A stretch of DNA of 64,000 nucleotides from Chaetorhynchus papuensis. Taxonomy: Eukaryota > Chordata > Aves > Passeriformes > Rhipiduridae. Positions 1 through 15,000 of this stretch are shown in pieces. The notes beneath the pieces were generated by a model. The model saw nothing but the letters and a program-made list of their open reading frames with translations, searched no databases and was not told where the DNA came from. The position numbers were made by a program, and so were the translations under genes. The number at the start of each line of letters is the position of its first letter. Position 1 is the stretch's first letter. The stretch spans positions 434,490 to 498,489 of the forward strand of contig VWYX01000619.1 of NCBI GenBank assembly GCA_013396525.1. Direction: 5' to 3'.

Positions 1-3000
1 ACAAACCATCAACCTGTTTCCCTTATAGAAAAATATGATGAAAAAGAATATGGTAGTTTATCCTCTCTCAGCTGCACCCGCTCCCTGGAAGCCAGAACTC
101 CTTCTCCAATGTGCGTTCACTGAGTTTTTAATCAAAACCTCTCCCTGCCCCCAAACTAGATAGCTGCCAAAGAGTAGGGAAAAAAGCTTTGTGAAACATA
201 AAAGGAGATCTTCAAAACCTTTTTTAGAAGGAAAAACTGCTGAAGTCCATTCAGAAGGCAGGAGCCTCTTCTCCAAAACAGTGAGCACCAGAGGCAAGTG
301 CACAGTTAATTATTCAGTGATAAAACCTCATCTCCAGATGGATGCTGACCATTTAACACAGCTCCTAGAATACTGTTCATCAAACACGTGGCTCCTCTGA
401 CCTCAATTACTATGGTTCTCATACAAGTTACTTCTGAGAAACTATTCCAAAGTTCTGGTGGAGCTGTGAACAAAGGGTTGGAATAATGGAAGTTCAGATT
501 TATATAATCCTCTGAATAGCCAAAGTGACCTTACAAAGTCAGGAAAATAATTTCAGAAAATACCAATATGTTCATGCAAAGGTTTGAGCATCTCTGCAAC
601 TCTTGCGTCAACACAAGCAGTTCTGCTATTTGTTTCAGGCAATAAAATGTGAAATAACTAGAAAAAAAAAAATACTTGATATGCTTTGTGATGCAAGTAA
701 ATTTATTAGAATTTTTCTTCAGAAAAATCTGATCCACTATGGCCAGATCTTTTGTCTGGAGTATGAGCTTTTTAATAAATTAATACTAAAATACATAAAC
801 AGATAATCTGTTGCTGAAACACAGCCATCTCTTAAAAAACTTTTTTCTTCTTCACTTGATTTACAAAACCAAAAGAGAACTCTGTAAATATTTATAAGTG
901 AATGCTCACACAACATCAACAGTTTTACTAAAATTTACATAACTTGCACAAATAGACTGAAAAAGTTTGGTCACATGACATAATACCAGTAACACTGCCG
1001 TACCTACCATTAGGTTTCATTTTCCCAGGTCTCCTCCCTGCACTTACTGACCAGGGCAGATTCTTTGCCAAGTCCCTAGCACATTGCAGCAAGGCATGCA
1101 GGCTCCAACACCTTTAAGGCAAACTAGAAAGTGTACCTTTTTCATTAATCTCAGCTGTGTAGATTTCTGGCATATGAAAAGGACTCAACTACCACCCCCT
1201 ACAGCTGGTGTTCCAGCCCCTTGTACTGCCATTGCTCATGCACTCACAGGCACACTCATTTAAGGGTCTTTCTGACCCTCTGGCCCCTTTGCATAGAGGT
1301 CTTGACATTCAGCGAACAAAGTGGCTCAAACTTTTTGGCAGCTACGGACAAAACTTGGTTTTAATTCCCTACACCTTGCCCTCAAGCTTCATTTCCTTGC
1401 AACAAGTTACTATCACCGCCTCTCTCACACCAACCTTTACACATCCACCCCCACTTACTTGCTAGTGTGAGGAGCAATGAAGAACAATGAAGAAACACAC
1501 GGCTATTGCAGCCTTTCCTTAATGCCGTGCTGAGTAAAACTGCAGGGAGGCTGCTGACAGCTTTCACGAGTTCAGGAGACACAGTGGGCAGCGGTGCCAG
1601 CCCCGCCCGGTCCAACAACCCCATTGGTCCCTGCTGAGGGCCGCCTCGCACACCAGCCAGGGGCCAGTTCTCACTCTTCACGCAGCCGTAACCAGAACCG
1701 GTCTCTGCTATTTGCACGTCTCCCTTTCTTTTATTTATTATTTTTTCAGGAATACACAGTGGGCTAGATCTCTGAGAGTCAGATAAACTTAAACCAGCAA
1801 TGGCACTGATGCAAAATGGTGCAACTTCACTTTGTGAGGTCCATGGGTTTGAATCGAAGCTTCAAAAATTACTCACCACAGCTACAGAAGAGAACAGCAC
1901 ACAGTCCCTTAAAATACATGCCTCAATAAGCAGAGAGATGAGAGAACATTACTGCCTACAAATGCCACCGCATACATATCCACAGAGAGAGATCAGTCCT
2001 CCAAGTCTGAAAGAGCTGTGACAAGCGCCACAGCCAGAAAGAACATTTGGGGAGAAAAATGAAAATGCAGAAAAAGTAAGACAATTAAGACCTCTTAGGC
2101 TGCTGGGATATTCTGAATGAAAAACAAGATGTAAAGATTGCTTCTGTGTATTCTAGTTAAATATTCACGCTTTTCTCCCTGCAACTACTGTTTCCATATT
2201 TCCTTGTTTTTTAAATTTTAATAGGAAAGAAAATATTTAGAACACTAGGAGTTCAAAGAAAAGAGAAGCAGCCCAGGACCACATCCCTCACTATTTCCAT
2301 GGGCATAGAGTATGACCACGTCAGTTACTGTATTAAACACCAGTAATGTTACAGTAAAAAGAATTTAAAGGCCCAGATGACTTTTGTTTTTTAAGAGTTG
2401 GTATTTAAACAATTTTACACTATCTTTTAGAAACATCATTAAAAGACAATTTTGGTTTTTTTCTTGCTAATTTGGAACTTCAAAGAGAATATAACAGCAG
2501 CAGTGAAATAAAAATGGTTATACCAGTAAGAGTTTTGTCTTCATGGATGTATAATTTAAATTGTCAGACTTTTGGAATATTTATGATATAAAACATAGTC
2601 AATAATAATTGTGTCCCTCAAGACATCTAAAAATTTGTTTTATTGCCTTTTTATTTTTGTCTCCTTTCATTTTCTGCAATATAATCATAGTTCGGTGACT
2701 TCGTCTGCAAGGAACAACAACAAAGCTTTTGCTGTAATCATGTTCAACAATGAATCTCAGTTCCTTAACCACCCTGTTACCTTATTGGTGCCTCATTTGA
2801 ATACATGGATTCCCAAAAAAATTAAATCATATTTACAATTTCTTCACAAGAATTACATAAAGAACTGAAAGCATCATAGTCCCTATACTTTCTAAAAAAT
2901 AAAGCAAAGCGAATAAATCATGATAAGTTACCATAAAAAAACCAAAAGAGAATATGCTTTCAGACAAAGCTCTCTGTGTCCTCAGAGGAAAAAAGAAATA

Positions 3001-6000
3001 ACACTGAAGAGCTACATGGTTTTTTCTGCCACATGATGCTACCCTGTGCACAAAAGCAACCTTCCCAACTGGAGTAAGACCAAAGGAGTCATTATGAAAG
3101 ACTCACAAGATTGAATGAGATTGGAATTACAGCAGGGTGTTATTGTTCCCATTTAACACTTGATCACAGCTAACAATCTACTCCACAGCACGCGAAATCC
3201 AGTCCCTGGACACAGACCTGCTGCATGGAGCAGCAGATACATGAGCCAGACACGTGTGGCTGCAGGGCCTTGGTATCGGTCAAAAAATCAGCTTGAATTT
3301 TTTTTTTTGGTATTTGTATGGAAGGAAGCACCTGTAGAGGCTTTTTTTTTTCCTATGATGAGAACAGTAATGAAATTTCCCTGTACTGCACCTCAGAAAC
3401 TGCCGTTTGTCTTGAAGGACACATTTATGCTTGATAGTTTTGATCCTCCTTATGAACCTTTGTGGTTCAAAGCATGTTCCACAGCTTGTATTCTCATGAG
3501 ATCCCAGGATAAAAGTCCACCTTCTACCACACACTTCAAAAGACTCTCTGCAAGCCTCTAGAAACAGTTTTTAAGAATTTCTAGTATCCCAGGGACTTTC
3601 AGGAGTGAGAGAGATCCAGCCCCCTGGCCCATCCTAAAGCAAATCTCTCAAAAGAAGGGCTGAACAGACTCAGCACAACCTGTAAAGCCCGTCAAAGGTT
3701 TGAGGGGCAAGAGCCTGGTTCTAGAGTACAAGCAAATGCCGTATAGAAAACTTCCTCAATTGTCTCAAAAGATTAAATGAGACAAACTGGTATGCACCTG
3801 TTCTTCCTTTGAGATAATTTTCAATTTCAATCAGTCTGTCTTCATAATTTGGGTTTACAGTCTACATCCCCAAAAGTAACTTGCACATAAAAATTGGGCA
3901 AACAGATGTCATTCCATGCAATCAGGGCACACAAATGCAATTTGTGCATATAAATTACATTTTTCTAGCTCCAGAAAATCGACACACTAAAGGGAAAATT
4001 ATATATCTCTAGGCAAGTAAAGAGACATCAGGAATAAATATTTTATAATGGAACTAGCTTTAAAAACAAGGAGATCTTACAAAGCCTATCACATTAAAAA
4101 GAATCCCTATCTCAACTAAGACCACTGTACTTAAATTGAACACTAATACTCAATTCCTGCATTGACACTATTTGAAAATTTGACCATGTCTTGATCTTAC
4201 CATTGCTCTCCTGAATCCACTGACACCAAAGGAGTTAGCCTGGATTTTCACCCAAGGAATAGTAATTTTGACCCATACTTATATCAGTTTTGTTGGAAGA
4301 CATGCCTTGTAGACGTGATCTCTCTTCTCTGTCTCTTGCACTTAATTAACTATTTCTTTTTGAGGTGAACAGTATAAAATCTCACCAGTCTAAATTTCAG
4401 AGAATTCTCCTCCTGTTAGGACAGGAAAAGACCTTATACACACACATTGATATAATTATTTCCCAGAGATTCTATACAAATCCAAGGTAATGTTCCTCTT
4501 GCAAACCCACCAACAGAAATTTAATTTTGCAGAAGTGATTAAAGTCAAGAACAAGTGAATTTAGTTCTTCTCCTAAGGAACAGTGGCACTCCTTTAAATA
4601 TATGCACAGGCATGTGAATATTGTGTGTGCACTAGAATAACAGTCATTAATGAATACTAATTTGGAGTTTGCTTTCATTTTTCCTGTGGCTTTGGCTTTC
4701 AGCCTTATAGGGTCTGACTGCACCACTAATGCCAGAGGGAAAGCAGTAGACACTGCTCTGTGCTGAATCTACGAATGCTGTCCAGTTTCTCATCCTACAA
4801 ACTCATCTATACACTCAAGTTTGTGCAGCTTTACACAGAACCAACATTCAAAGCTATAAACCAAATCCTGGGAGACTTTTGCACAAAATTCTTAGATTTA
4901 TAAGTAAGCCTTTTTAACATACCAGTTCCTGCCAAGAGAATCAATGATGATACACAAACTTCCAAGTAAAAGTCAAGCTGACAGAATTTAAAGAGGAGCA
5001 GGAAAGACCTGGGAGAGCCAGACTCACTGCGTAAGGGGCTTCACACTGACGGCAAAAGTAGCTTAAAATTTACTGAAGTACAGTAGGAGCTGCATGGCAG
5101 CAGTGACTTCAGGTTTGGTGCTATCACCCACCTTCAAAACTTGCATGGGGACTGCCAGCCCAGTAGCCTAACCCCTGGATAGAGTTAAATGCATCTTTGA
5201 GGAAAACATCATTGTTCCATTCAAAAACATCTCAGTAATTTTGGGGTTATTTTCAGCTTTCTATAAATGCAGCTGTTTCTGAAAGGGCTGGATCCCCATG
5301 GTCCTTAATGCCAGTGGCAGTAGCTCAGAGCCCCGTGTTTCCAGTCACTGCTGAAGACCACAAGCACCCACTGTGAGCAAGTTCACAGGGAAGGACAAGA
5401 AATAAGGAACAATGACTCTAATCCCAAAGCATACTGGTGTGATAATTAGTTGGAGACAGGGAAGAGCACCTCAAAACCAGAAGGGAATAAATGTGCACAA
5501 GTCAGAGAAAAAAACCCTGATGTCTGCTTATGCATATGGGGGTTCTGAAACAGTATTTTGTCCAAGCTTAACTCACATAATTAAAACTAGATTTCTCATT
5601 ACCCCCTTCCCATTCCTTTCCCCTGTGGCAATGCTGCACCAGATCCTGACTCCCATGTTGGTGCTGAGACTGACTCAACTGGAAGAGAAATTTTCTCATG
5701 AAATCAGACCGTATCTGTCCGTCTGTCTTTCTCAGGAAATAAGCATTCAGAAGAGCTCAGATGACAGCAACAATTTAAATATTACCTGCTCACTTAGATA
5801 TCTCACCAGCAGACTTCCAGATATATAAGAATGCATTTTGAGAGTATAATCACATAAATCTGTTTTCAAATGCAATACTAAATCTGATATTAAGATACCA
5901 AAATGAGGATTCAAACACAGAAGTAGCTGTTTTTACATGCATGAGTATCCAGTCAGGTAGATAGGATTATCCTAAAGTGTCCTTATATTTAAAAAAGGTA

Positions 6001-9000
6001 AATATTCTATACCTGATAGCAAGTACACAAACATAACTCATTGGCTTCTTGGTCTGAAACATCAGTGAAAATATCTAATATAGAGGGTAGTTTTCAAAAC
6101 TGAATTGATCATAAGAGGACCTGTAAAAAGAGGAGCTGTTCTCTTATGAGTAGGATGACTTTTGTGAAAACATGCCTTTTTTTGCCCAACTGTAAGTTAA
6201 AGAATTTTCACTGGAAGGCTATTCACTCACCATAACTTCCTGAATTGGTGTGAATTTTTGCAGCGGCAGCATCTCACGTGCAAGACTTCGTGCACAAAGG
6301 TGCATGTATACACATGCAGAAAGCCTGTAAACCACTGAATATGTTTAAAACCCCCTTGAGTTCCCTGGTTCAGTACATCTGCTTTAGGGACCTAAATACA
6401 AAGAATGTAAGAGCAGAGTCAAGCCATTTCACTGTGATTTCTGTAGTTCCACCCAGATTTAAAAGTTATTATTTAAAATTACCAGTTTGTCATTTAAGCC
6501 CCAAATACTGCTAACAGCAGATTATACATAAAATTGCACTAACAGGTCCTAACCCTAAAATTGCACTAACAGGTCTAACTCCGACACAGTGAAAGCTGCA
6601 ACACAGAATGGGAACCCTGGGGAAATTTGGTTCCCAGGAAAGAATGTTTAGACTGTGAAGCTGCACAAAGAAAAAGAATAACCAATCATTTGAACATGGA
6701 ATAATATTTTCTCCCAATAAAAGTCTACTTAGAGAGTAGCCTACTGGAATGAGGGAGGGGATTAACCTAAATCCCCTCAGTTCCTACTTTGGCGTGGCTC
6801 TTTTTTGCTTAGCTCACTGTCAGTCTGGAAATGCAGGGCACCAATAAGCAGAACCAAAAAAGATCCAGTTGTCCCGGGGATTTTCTATTGTGCTGATTCC
6901 AAATCATTCCCGATTGTTTTCATGTTCAACCTTGCTTTTACAGCATGCAGTTAAAGCTATTTACCTTCCCGGTTTTGCTGCCATGCCTCATAAATAAACA
7001 CGTGCCTTCATATCTTCTGTATCTGTCTCTTAGTGCCTTCTGTTCTAATTCCCTGTCCTCTACCACTCCTATGACACAATATACTTTTAAAAATTTTTTT
7101 AGCCAATGAGAATTATACAGTTGAATTCTACTACTCATAAAATCTTAGCATAGAAACCTGGTTGTAAAAAAGCCGCCCTGGACAATTCTACTTACACTGC
7201 GCAAAACCATTCCCTTAAGATTTATTTCTATCAATCTTTTTTTTCCACTCCAGAAAAATGTCATTTCTAAAAATATTGAAGAATAACTGCAAAACTATTC
7301 ATAGTTATTACATACTATACAGTATGGAAAAAGGAATATCTGCACTTGAAACCTACAGTTATCTATGGCAGCACCTGAGTCACTACAGCCTTTCCCTCCA
7401 TGCACCACAATTGTTGTAGCTCAAGGTTATATTAAAGTACCTAGCAAATACTAATAAGGCAAGAGAACATTTGAAATAAGACTTTGGGCATATCGATTTC
7501 CCCCATATGTAACAGAGGATGAGCAATTTTATGTTAAAAACATTTGCAGAAGTATAAGGAGCGTGTGTTACTGTGCCTCCCCAGCCTCTTCCCGGAGTAC
7601 TTTATACTGGTAATTTGTAATAATATATTCTTTGATTTAGTTCAAAAGCTCTGAGAAGACTGATGCCCCAGGTTTGCATAAGCTGCTTCCCTTAACAACA
7701 TGCTCTAGTCTTTGAAAAATCCCAATGTGTCTCCAGTTTTGGTGTGTTCCACTGGGGAGGCAAAAATAAGTGATTGCAGAGCAGATAGTGAAACTGCAGT
7801 CGCTTTGTGGGCACCTGCCTTAACTTGTGCCATACAAATGCCCATTGCAAACTGTTGCAGTAAAATTGTCCAATTCTTAATCTCCATTTCAGGTTGCAAG
7901 CAGAGCCCTCAGCAATAAAAATAGGGTTTTTCAGCAATTCCTGGCTACACTGAGGCATTGCGCTACATGCTGTAGCGTTTCTGTAGACAGGTGCTGTGCT
8001 GTTGAAATCTTGTAAGATGGAAATGAAACCTAAAATCTTGGAAGGAGACATGCAAACATTGCTACACATTGAAACATTTACTTATTAAGTCAGCCAGTGT
8101 CTCTGTATCAAATATAATCAGAGAACATATGACATGTTATGCATATGACAGATTTCAATAGTAAAGGCTTCTACTGCTGCCTGCATTACTAATATGTATT
8201 AACAATGGTCAGGTGAAGAAGAATTCTTAACACTTCCTTTAATTTTTTTTTTTTTTAAATGAAATTTGAGGTGCAAATGACCAGGCTAGAAGACACGTGT
8301 CCTCATGCAGATGATTTTCTTGGCAATCACTAAGAAAATCACTCAGGCTGCACTGTGGCCTGGGGCGGGGAAGACGGCATCATCAACAGCATTAAGAACT
8401 CTATACATCTACTCAGTTGAGGCATCCTCACAACTCTGTGCTCTGTTAAAGGGAATTATAAATTTGCAACCAGGTAGTTTTCATCCAAGTTATAAATGTT
8501 CCAAAAAAAAATCTCATCTTGTACACGCTCAGTAGAGACTAGTTACGGTTAATTAATTCCTGTGTTTATGTGTTCTTACACACCAGATGGCTTGGTGAGC
8601 TATTCAAGCACTCCCCAACAGGACATTTTCTGGCAAGTTTCTTACAGAGACTGGACACAACTGGCAGTTTGGCAGCAGCTTTGCTATGAACAATGAACAA
8701 ATATCACTGACAGGCTCAGTGGTTTCTCTGTCCCAGGAAACATGCTTCCACCTTGGTAAACCAACTCAGTGAGCATAAAAAAAATGCAGATCCAAGCTGG
8801 CTTGAACTCAATGTTTATCCATAACTTCAGAACCTCCCTGGAGCTTAACTCCAGAGAAGTCATTTCCATGGAAATTCCAGCAAGACAGCATTACAAAAGA
8901 ATAATATGACTTACTACAACTCGAAGTGAGGAATCACTTTGGCATCTGTGTCTCCTGTACATTCCACAGGAAAAATGAGGCAGATTAAATGGCCCATACC

Positions 9001-12000
9001 AAGATTTAAATTGAAACATTCTTGGTAAAGGTGACTAACAGCTAAACTCAGAGAGCGCATAAAGGTAAAACAGACCTGAAGATTGAATTGTCAAAAAGTC
9101 AGTGTTCTATAATTTTCTGCAAAAAAGTCAAATCTATGTTAGGTAAAAAAGGACTATTTATGCAAATAGATGTTGAGAATAGTCAGGAATTACTAAAGAG
9201 AGAGGAATTAGCTTCAACAAAGCCATTCGATCTGCAGCTTTGCTGTGTGCCTCTACTGGCAGTCTCCTCTAAGATGTTCTTCTTTTCGTCTTTAAACTCA
9301 GAACATCTACTTATTTCCAGTCCTCTGCCACAGTTCTAGACACTGCTTTACCCTCAGCAGAGGCCACAAGGAAGCTGGTAAATGATCTTTCTGGTTTCTT
9401 CGCACATCAGGGGTAGGAAGAGGAGTTCTCAGAAAAAAAAAATTCAGCCTGTAGAGTTTCATGGAATTTCCTACAAAGTTAGGTTGACCTCTCCATTAAA
9501 TCTAACTCAAATTAGATCTGGCCTTCATTGAACACAAGCATAAGTCTATCCCAGCTGATTTCTAAACATCTGTGAAAGGGGCTTCCATGGTAAAACCCGT
9601 TCCTTCAAATAAGAGTACCTCCAACAACAGCCCCCTGCAGCAAACAAAGCAGGCTGAACTCGTTAAGGAGAACTGCTGACTCACACAGCAATAAAAACTC
9701 AGTGTTGTTACAGCCAGAGTTGATTAAATATTTATTGCCTGGCATTTTTTTCACTTGCTTACATGTGAATGGAGCTCTTATCCACTAAGAGATCATAATT
9801 ATAACAAATATGTTTATAACTCACTGTTTTCATGTACGTATGTATTTGAGTTTTCAACAAGCTGAAAAATCTCACATCCATCCATACTTACTGTTACTAT
9901 TTAAACTAGTTTAACACTTGTTATATATAATGACTGCCAAGATCATCATTGAGTAGGAGATAGACTTGGGATAGTCCCCAAACCATCCCATATGGAAAAT
10001 GTATGACTGCTGCTGCAGGGTCAACCTCAGTCACTACCCTACTGCTCGTGGCTGTAATCTCCACTTCTCTTAATGGTTAACAAATTGCTTTTTCATTACT
10101 ACTTTTTGGGATATAGCACAACATATTCAAGAAACAGCAGAAGATAAAGCAGGAACAACAAATGATAGAGCATATAAACCCTAACTATTGTTGGTATTTA
10201 ACTGTTTTCAGGATGTGGCTGTAATCTCTAAACCAAAAAGACATGAATAGGGACGCTGTGCTCCCAGCTAGCCATCTGCTAAGAAGAGCAATGAGACCTC
10301 AGCTCTTGCTGTAATGTTCAAAGTAGAGAAGACAACTCCTGCTGTGCTGCTGAAACCCCGCTGAACTGTTAAGTATGCAGTTATTCCACAAGGATCACCT
10401 GGACTGTGTTCTTCCCTGTGGGAAAGGTGGAGGTTCAAACTTTCATTAGGCTGTACAACTGGCAGCGAGGCCTTCAGAGCTGCCTGGAGTGTGAACAAGG
10501 ATGTCCCAGACCAGCAGTGCTAATGAAGGGCAGAGCAGGACGGTGGCTGACATCTACACAGGGCTTGGACGAGCAGGACAAAAGTAACTGGTTTTCCAGG
10601 ACTGAGAAAGGCAGGTCTGCCCTAGAAGAAAGCAGCTTCCTAAGGCACAAACACATACACAGAGCCAAAAAAGCATTTCACCTTTGCAGAGAGCAAAGGT
10701 CCTAAGCTGAATTCTGAAGCAAATAGTATTTCCCTGGTGAACAGCAAGTGTCAGCATTTGCAGCCTCAATGAACTATCACCTGACTAAATTTGGGAAGAC
10801 TATAGTCCTACATAACAACTTCTGGTCTCCAGCCTTCCACCTTCACCTCAAAAATAAGTTGAACTTTGTGGCAGATAAAAACTCCCTTCTTTTAAAAGGA
10901 GTTACACCCTTCTGCTAAGGAAGAAGCACTGATTAGGGTCCTCTAGTTCACTTCTTTTTGTAACATTCCCTTCATACACATCTGTATTGACATATGACAA
11001 CTTAATTATGCATGACTGAGATGCTTACATTTACTAGATCTAGTTAAAAGTATATGAGACCCCAAGAACACAGAGGCATCACCTCCCGCCTCTGTTACTT
11101 TCTGAAATTGGAACAGATTCAGCATTAAGAAAAGATGGGACCTCACAACAAAACTTTGAAAAGTGAAGATCAGAGGGAGGGTAAAAAAAACCCGTAACAG
11201 TTACCTCTGAACAAAAAGAAAGGAGAAGTAGAACAATTAAAGCTCCTAGATAAGAAAAAATCACTGGTGAAATTTCAAAATCCTGGAACATTTAAATAGA
11301 TCCCTGTTATCCACAAGAAAGCAGATGGACTCAAGAACAATGGAAACACACAAAAAACAGTGATATTTCTTAAATGTTGCCCTGAAGCCCTGAAGATAAC
11401 TGGTCTCCTAAATATCATTCAAGTAAACCAGGAGGAGAGGGCAAGCTATTAGCCTCAGGTTTGTAGGTCTTAAGAATATTGCAATACAGAATATCCTTGC
11501 TGGGAGATAGGAATATTAAAGACTCCTGCAAGAGAAAGGAGAGCCTGCTGAAGCATCTTTGGCTGCTCTTAAATTAACGAGACAAAAGAAAACCATTATA
11601 CTTTGACAGCTTTTCTTATGAGACTGTGACTGTACTCAGAGAAGAGATACTGTCAAATACAGGTCTACAGGCAAGGCTGGTTTTACTTTCAGAAAAATCA
11701 TTGTGTTGAATGAAATGCAAAAAGTGAAAGTAAGGTGAAACTAGGTTAGTCTCACCATTTTAAGAGGAAACTAAAAACCAGAAGATCATAACATAAGAAT
11801 TCAGAAGGGATTTCACAGGTCAAAATGCAAGAGAAATGCAAAAGGAAGCATTGCAAAAAAAAAATAAAGCCCCAAATAATTTCCAGCATTTCAAAAACTC
11901 TGCACCAAAGCTACAGAAATAACCATTATAAAACATGGAGTCCACCATTAGCAGATCCAGAGGAGACCAGTACACAGGTGAACAGGGACAGCCAGGAGGT

Positions 12001-15000
12001 TCGGCTGTCAACAGTCTGAGAAAGAAAGAGCTGAGATGATGCCTTGGTACTCTCAGCAGACATAATACAACATTATTTGACAGAACTCTATGAATTAAAT
12101 ATCAGTGCTTGCTGCTCGACTTGAAAATCTTGTTGACATCTGAATAAAAAAACCTGATAAACTGGTGAAATCAAAAATAAAACATAAGGACAGCTCCTAC
12201 TGAAAGACTGAGTCAAATACAAGCTACAGTGGGAAGGTAAAGATGTGCAGCTAGGCTTGCTAGAAAGAGTGAGAATATTAGGACTAAAAGCATGTGTAGC
12301 TTTTGGCTTGGTTCAGTAAACAGATACTATGAGACAAAAAGACACTATGAGGCAAAAAACAATTACTCAGTCCCCAAACCAATGTGGGACACGATTACAA
12401 AGTCCCAGGAAAACACAAAACCCCACAGAAGGCTCTGAAGGTCAGTGGGATTACAGCAGCAGGACAAGGCCAGCCCACATTTACTCTATCTGGAGCTATG
12501 CACATGATCATAGGGCACTCTGCTTGTGTCACTACTGCTTATGTGCTGCCGAGTTTCTTAAATTTAAGAGAGTTTATACTATTTATTTAAAAAGGAATGT
12601 GGCTTCAAAACCATTCAAGCAGTTCTAAACATCTCAGGTCACGATTTCCTCAACATATTTCAAACTTAGCAAGCAGACACCACAGCTCACACTCTGTCCT
12701 GCTCCCCCAGGCTCATGGGAGCAGTATGTTGCTTCGTACAAGATTACGCTTGTACACACAGATTTTGGAAAACTCAGACCATAACCTTAGCTTCAAATGA
12801 ACATAAACCAGAAACTTGGATCTGAATAATCAAATTTACACAAAGAGGACATTGATGTGACCCTTTAGAAAACAGCTGTGTTACTGCAGCAAGAGCGGAC
12901 ATTTCTCCTTGCTGCCAGGACACAGCCTGCCAAAGGACATCTCCATACACACTTATGCAGAAAGAAACTTTTAGTGGTTTTAATTGGTATCAACTTTGTA
13001 CTTTCTGTTTCCTATTATGGGTGTGAATGAATACGAAACTTCAAAACAAAATTTCAGAACTGAAATTAATGAGTTCTGCATGACAGAAAGGGACTTGCTG
13101 ACCCAACATAAAAGTCAGCAAAAAATGGTGGAATTACTCTGAAGTTCAGTTAAAAAGTTAATGAATTTCAATGAACCCAATTATTAACACAGATTCTGAG
13201 TTTTATCAGTATCCTGGCCAAACAGAACCACAAGCAGAACCTCATATGAAGAAAGAGAAAACCTGAATTTCAGGAATGGAAGACTGGAGAAAGCTGTGGA
13301 AATGATGTATAGATGATAGCACAACTGTGCCTTCTCACTGTGCGACATGTGACTCTTCCTCCCCATCCTTGAGTTCATTTGTTTATGCCTTCATGATGAA
13401 AGGAGCACAACTATGGTACCTGGCATCCCTCTCCATTACAGCAGAACCATGCAGGATAACTGTGGGAGCCAACTCAAAGAAATTATATATTCATGAAGTG
13501 CAAAGTGAAAAATGAATTAGAAGAAATACCCTGCTTGGCAGCTACATGCCAGACCACAGGCAGGTGCAATTAAGAAGCAGATGAAAGTCATCTAGGACAG
13601 CAGACAGGGACATCCTGGGGAAGAAGCATGTTTTTCCAGGACCTCCTCTGAGCAGCTGGGTTGTTTAGCCTCTCAGAGGAACTCTTTGACCTCTCCTGGC
13701 AATAATTATCAACTTTGCTCAAAACTTTGCAGACGAGAATTCTGTTTTCTCACTTTTCAGTTGACAAATTCCTCTTTTGCACCATGCCTAAACTGTTCAA
13801 AAGTGAGTGAAAAATAAAACAAATGCAGAAATTAATAAGCAAATCATTCAAGGAGCAAAGCAAAGGCACAAATCAACAGAAATCTGAATCCAGTTAGGTA
13901 TGTTGCTGCTTTTTTGCTCCAATAGGACAATCTTCTCCCTGCTGCCCTGGTAGAAGGGAACCTTGAAGGTTATCCACCAGCAATCTTACACAGGCTTTGC
14001 TGTTCAGACAATTTTTTATGCTCCAGAAACACACAGAGAGATTGTGACTGCAATATGGATGCCTACACTTACCAAGGGGCCCGGAGCTACCACTGTCTCC
14101 AGCTGTAACAGAGTAGCTCATTGCCTGAGGAGCCGAAGTTTACGCAGAGCAGGCTCAGCTGCTCCCCATGGTAAAATTTCAGTACCACAGGGCTGTCTGT
14201 AGTATTTGCTTTAGGAAAATAAACATTTAGCTATGAAAGATTACATGATAGGTACAGGCAGGTATTATGTGCATGGTCATTAATATTTCAAAGTACTCTT
14301 CAGAAAACAAAACCAAAATCCCAACAAACTAGTCAATACATTGCTGTCTTTCTGTTCATTAGTTGTCTTGTTTCTAGCACTTCAGGGCTCTTTGCACCAT
14401 CAGTTTATACTGCAAATGTGATCTCATGCACATGGGAGGCAGTCCTCAGAGGAAATGTATTTCTGTAAAAGGTGTGATATTTGAAAAAATAAAATTCTAC
14501 CCAAAATAAAGCAGTAAGACAAAATGCTGCCAGAGGAAGCTACTACAGGTGATACGGGAATGCTCTCAGAAAATAGCAGCCTGGGAAGCTTTACAAGTTA
14601 ATATCACCATTGTGGTACAGAGTTAAAGAGCGAATGGGTTGTGTATCTCCTTCATAGAAAAAATATTTTCAGTAGAGCAGTAAAGATGCATATATACATC
14701 TGCCATAAGTGTTTAAAAGCTCCACATCAGCTTGAAATCAGCAGGCTGAATAGAGCTGTCATTTTGAAGCAGTCTCTGTTTCCAGACACAGGTAACACTA
14801 CCCTCTGCTGTAGGAAACCACAAAGTGCCTGGGCGGGTGGCACTGCAAACAGCACAGCCACTAGCCCCAAGGAAGCCTCTGGGCACCGTGTCCTTTTCAC
14901 CCCTGGTGGCAAATCACTGCTTTCCCTGGTGAGCCACCCTTGGTCCATCCCCACTGCTGCCCTGAAGGTGCTGTGCAGGGTGCGAAAGCAATAGAGAATT

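Noticed and set aside
5412..5828. 138-codon plus-strand frame
   Set aside because: No domain, no splice context and ordinary intronic base composition. Within chance length for 64 kb in six frames.
6547..6556. Interstitial telomeric repeat
   Set aside because: Only about one ctaaccct unit, not an array.
7692..8069. 125-codon minus-strand frame
   Set aside because: No similarity to any family I know and no exon signals. A second frame overlaps it on the same strand.
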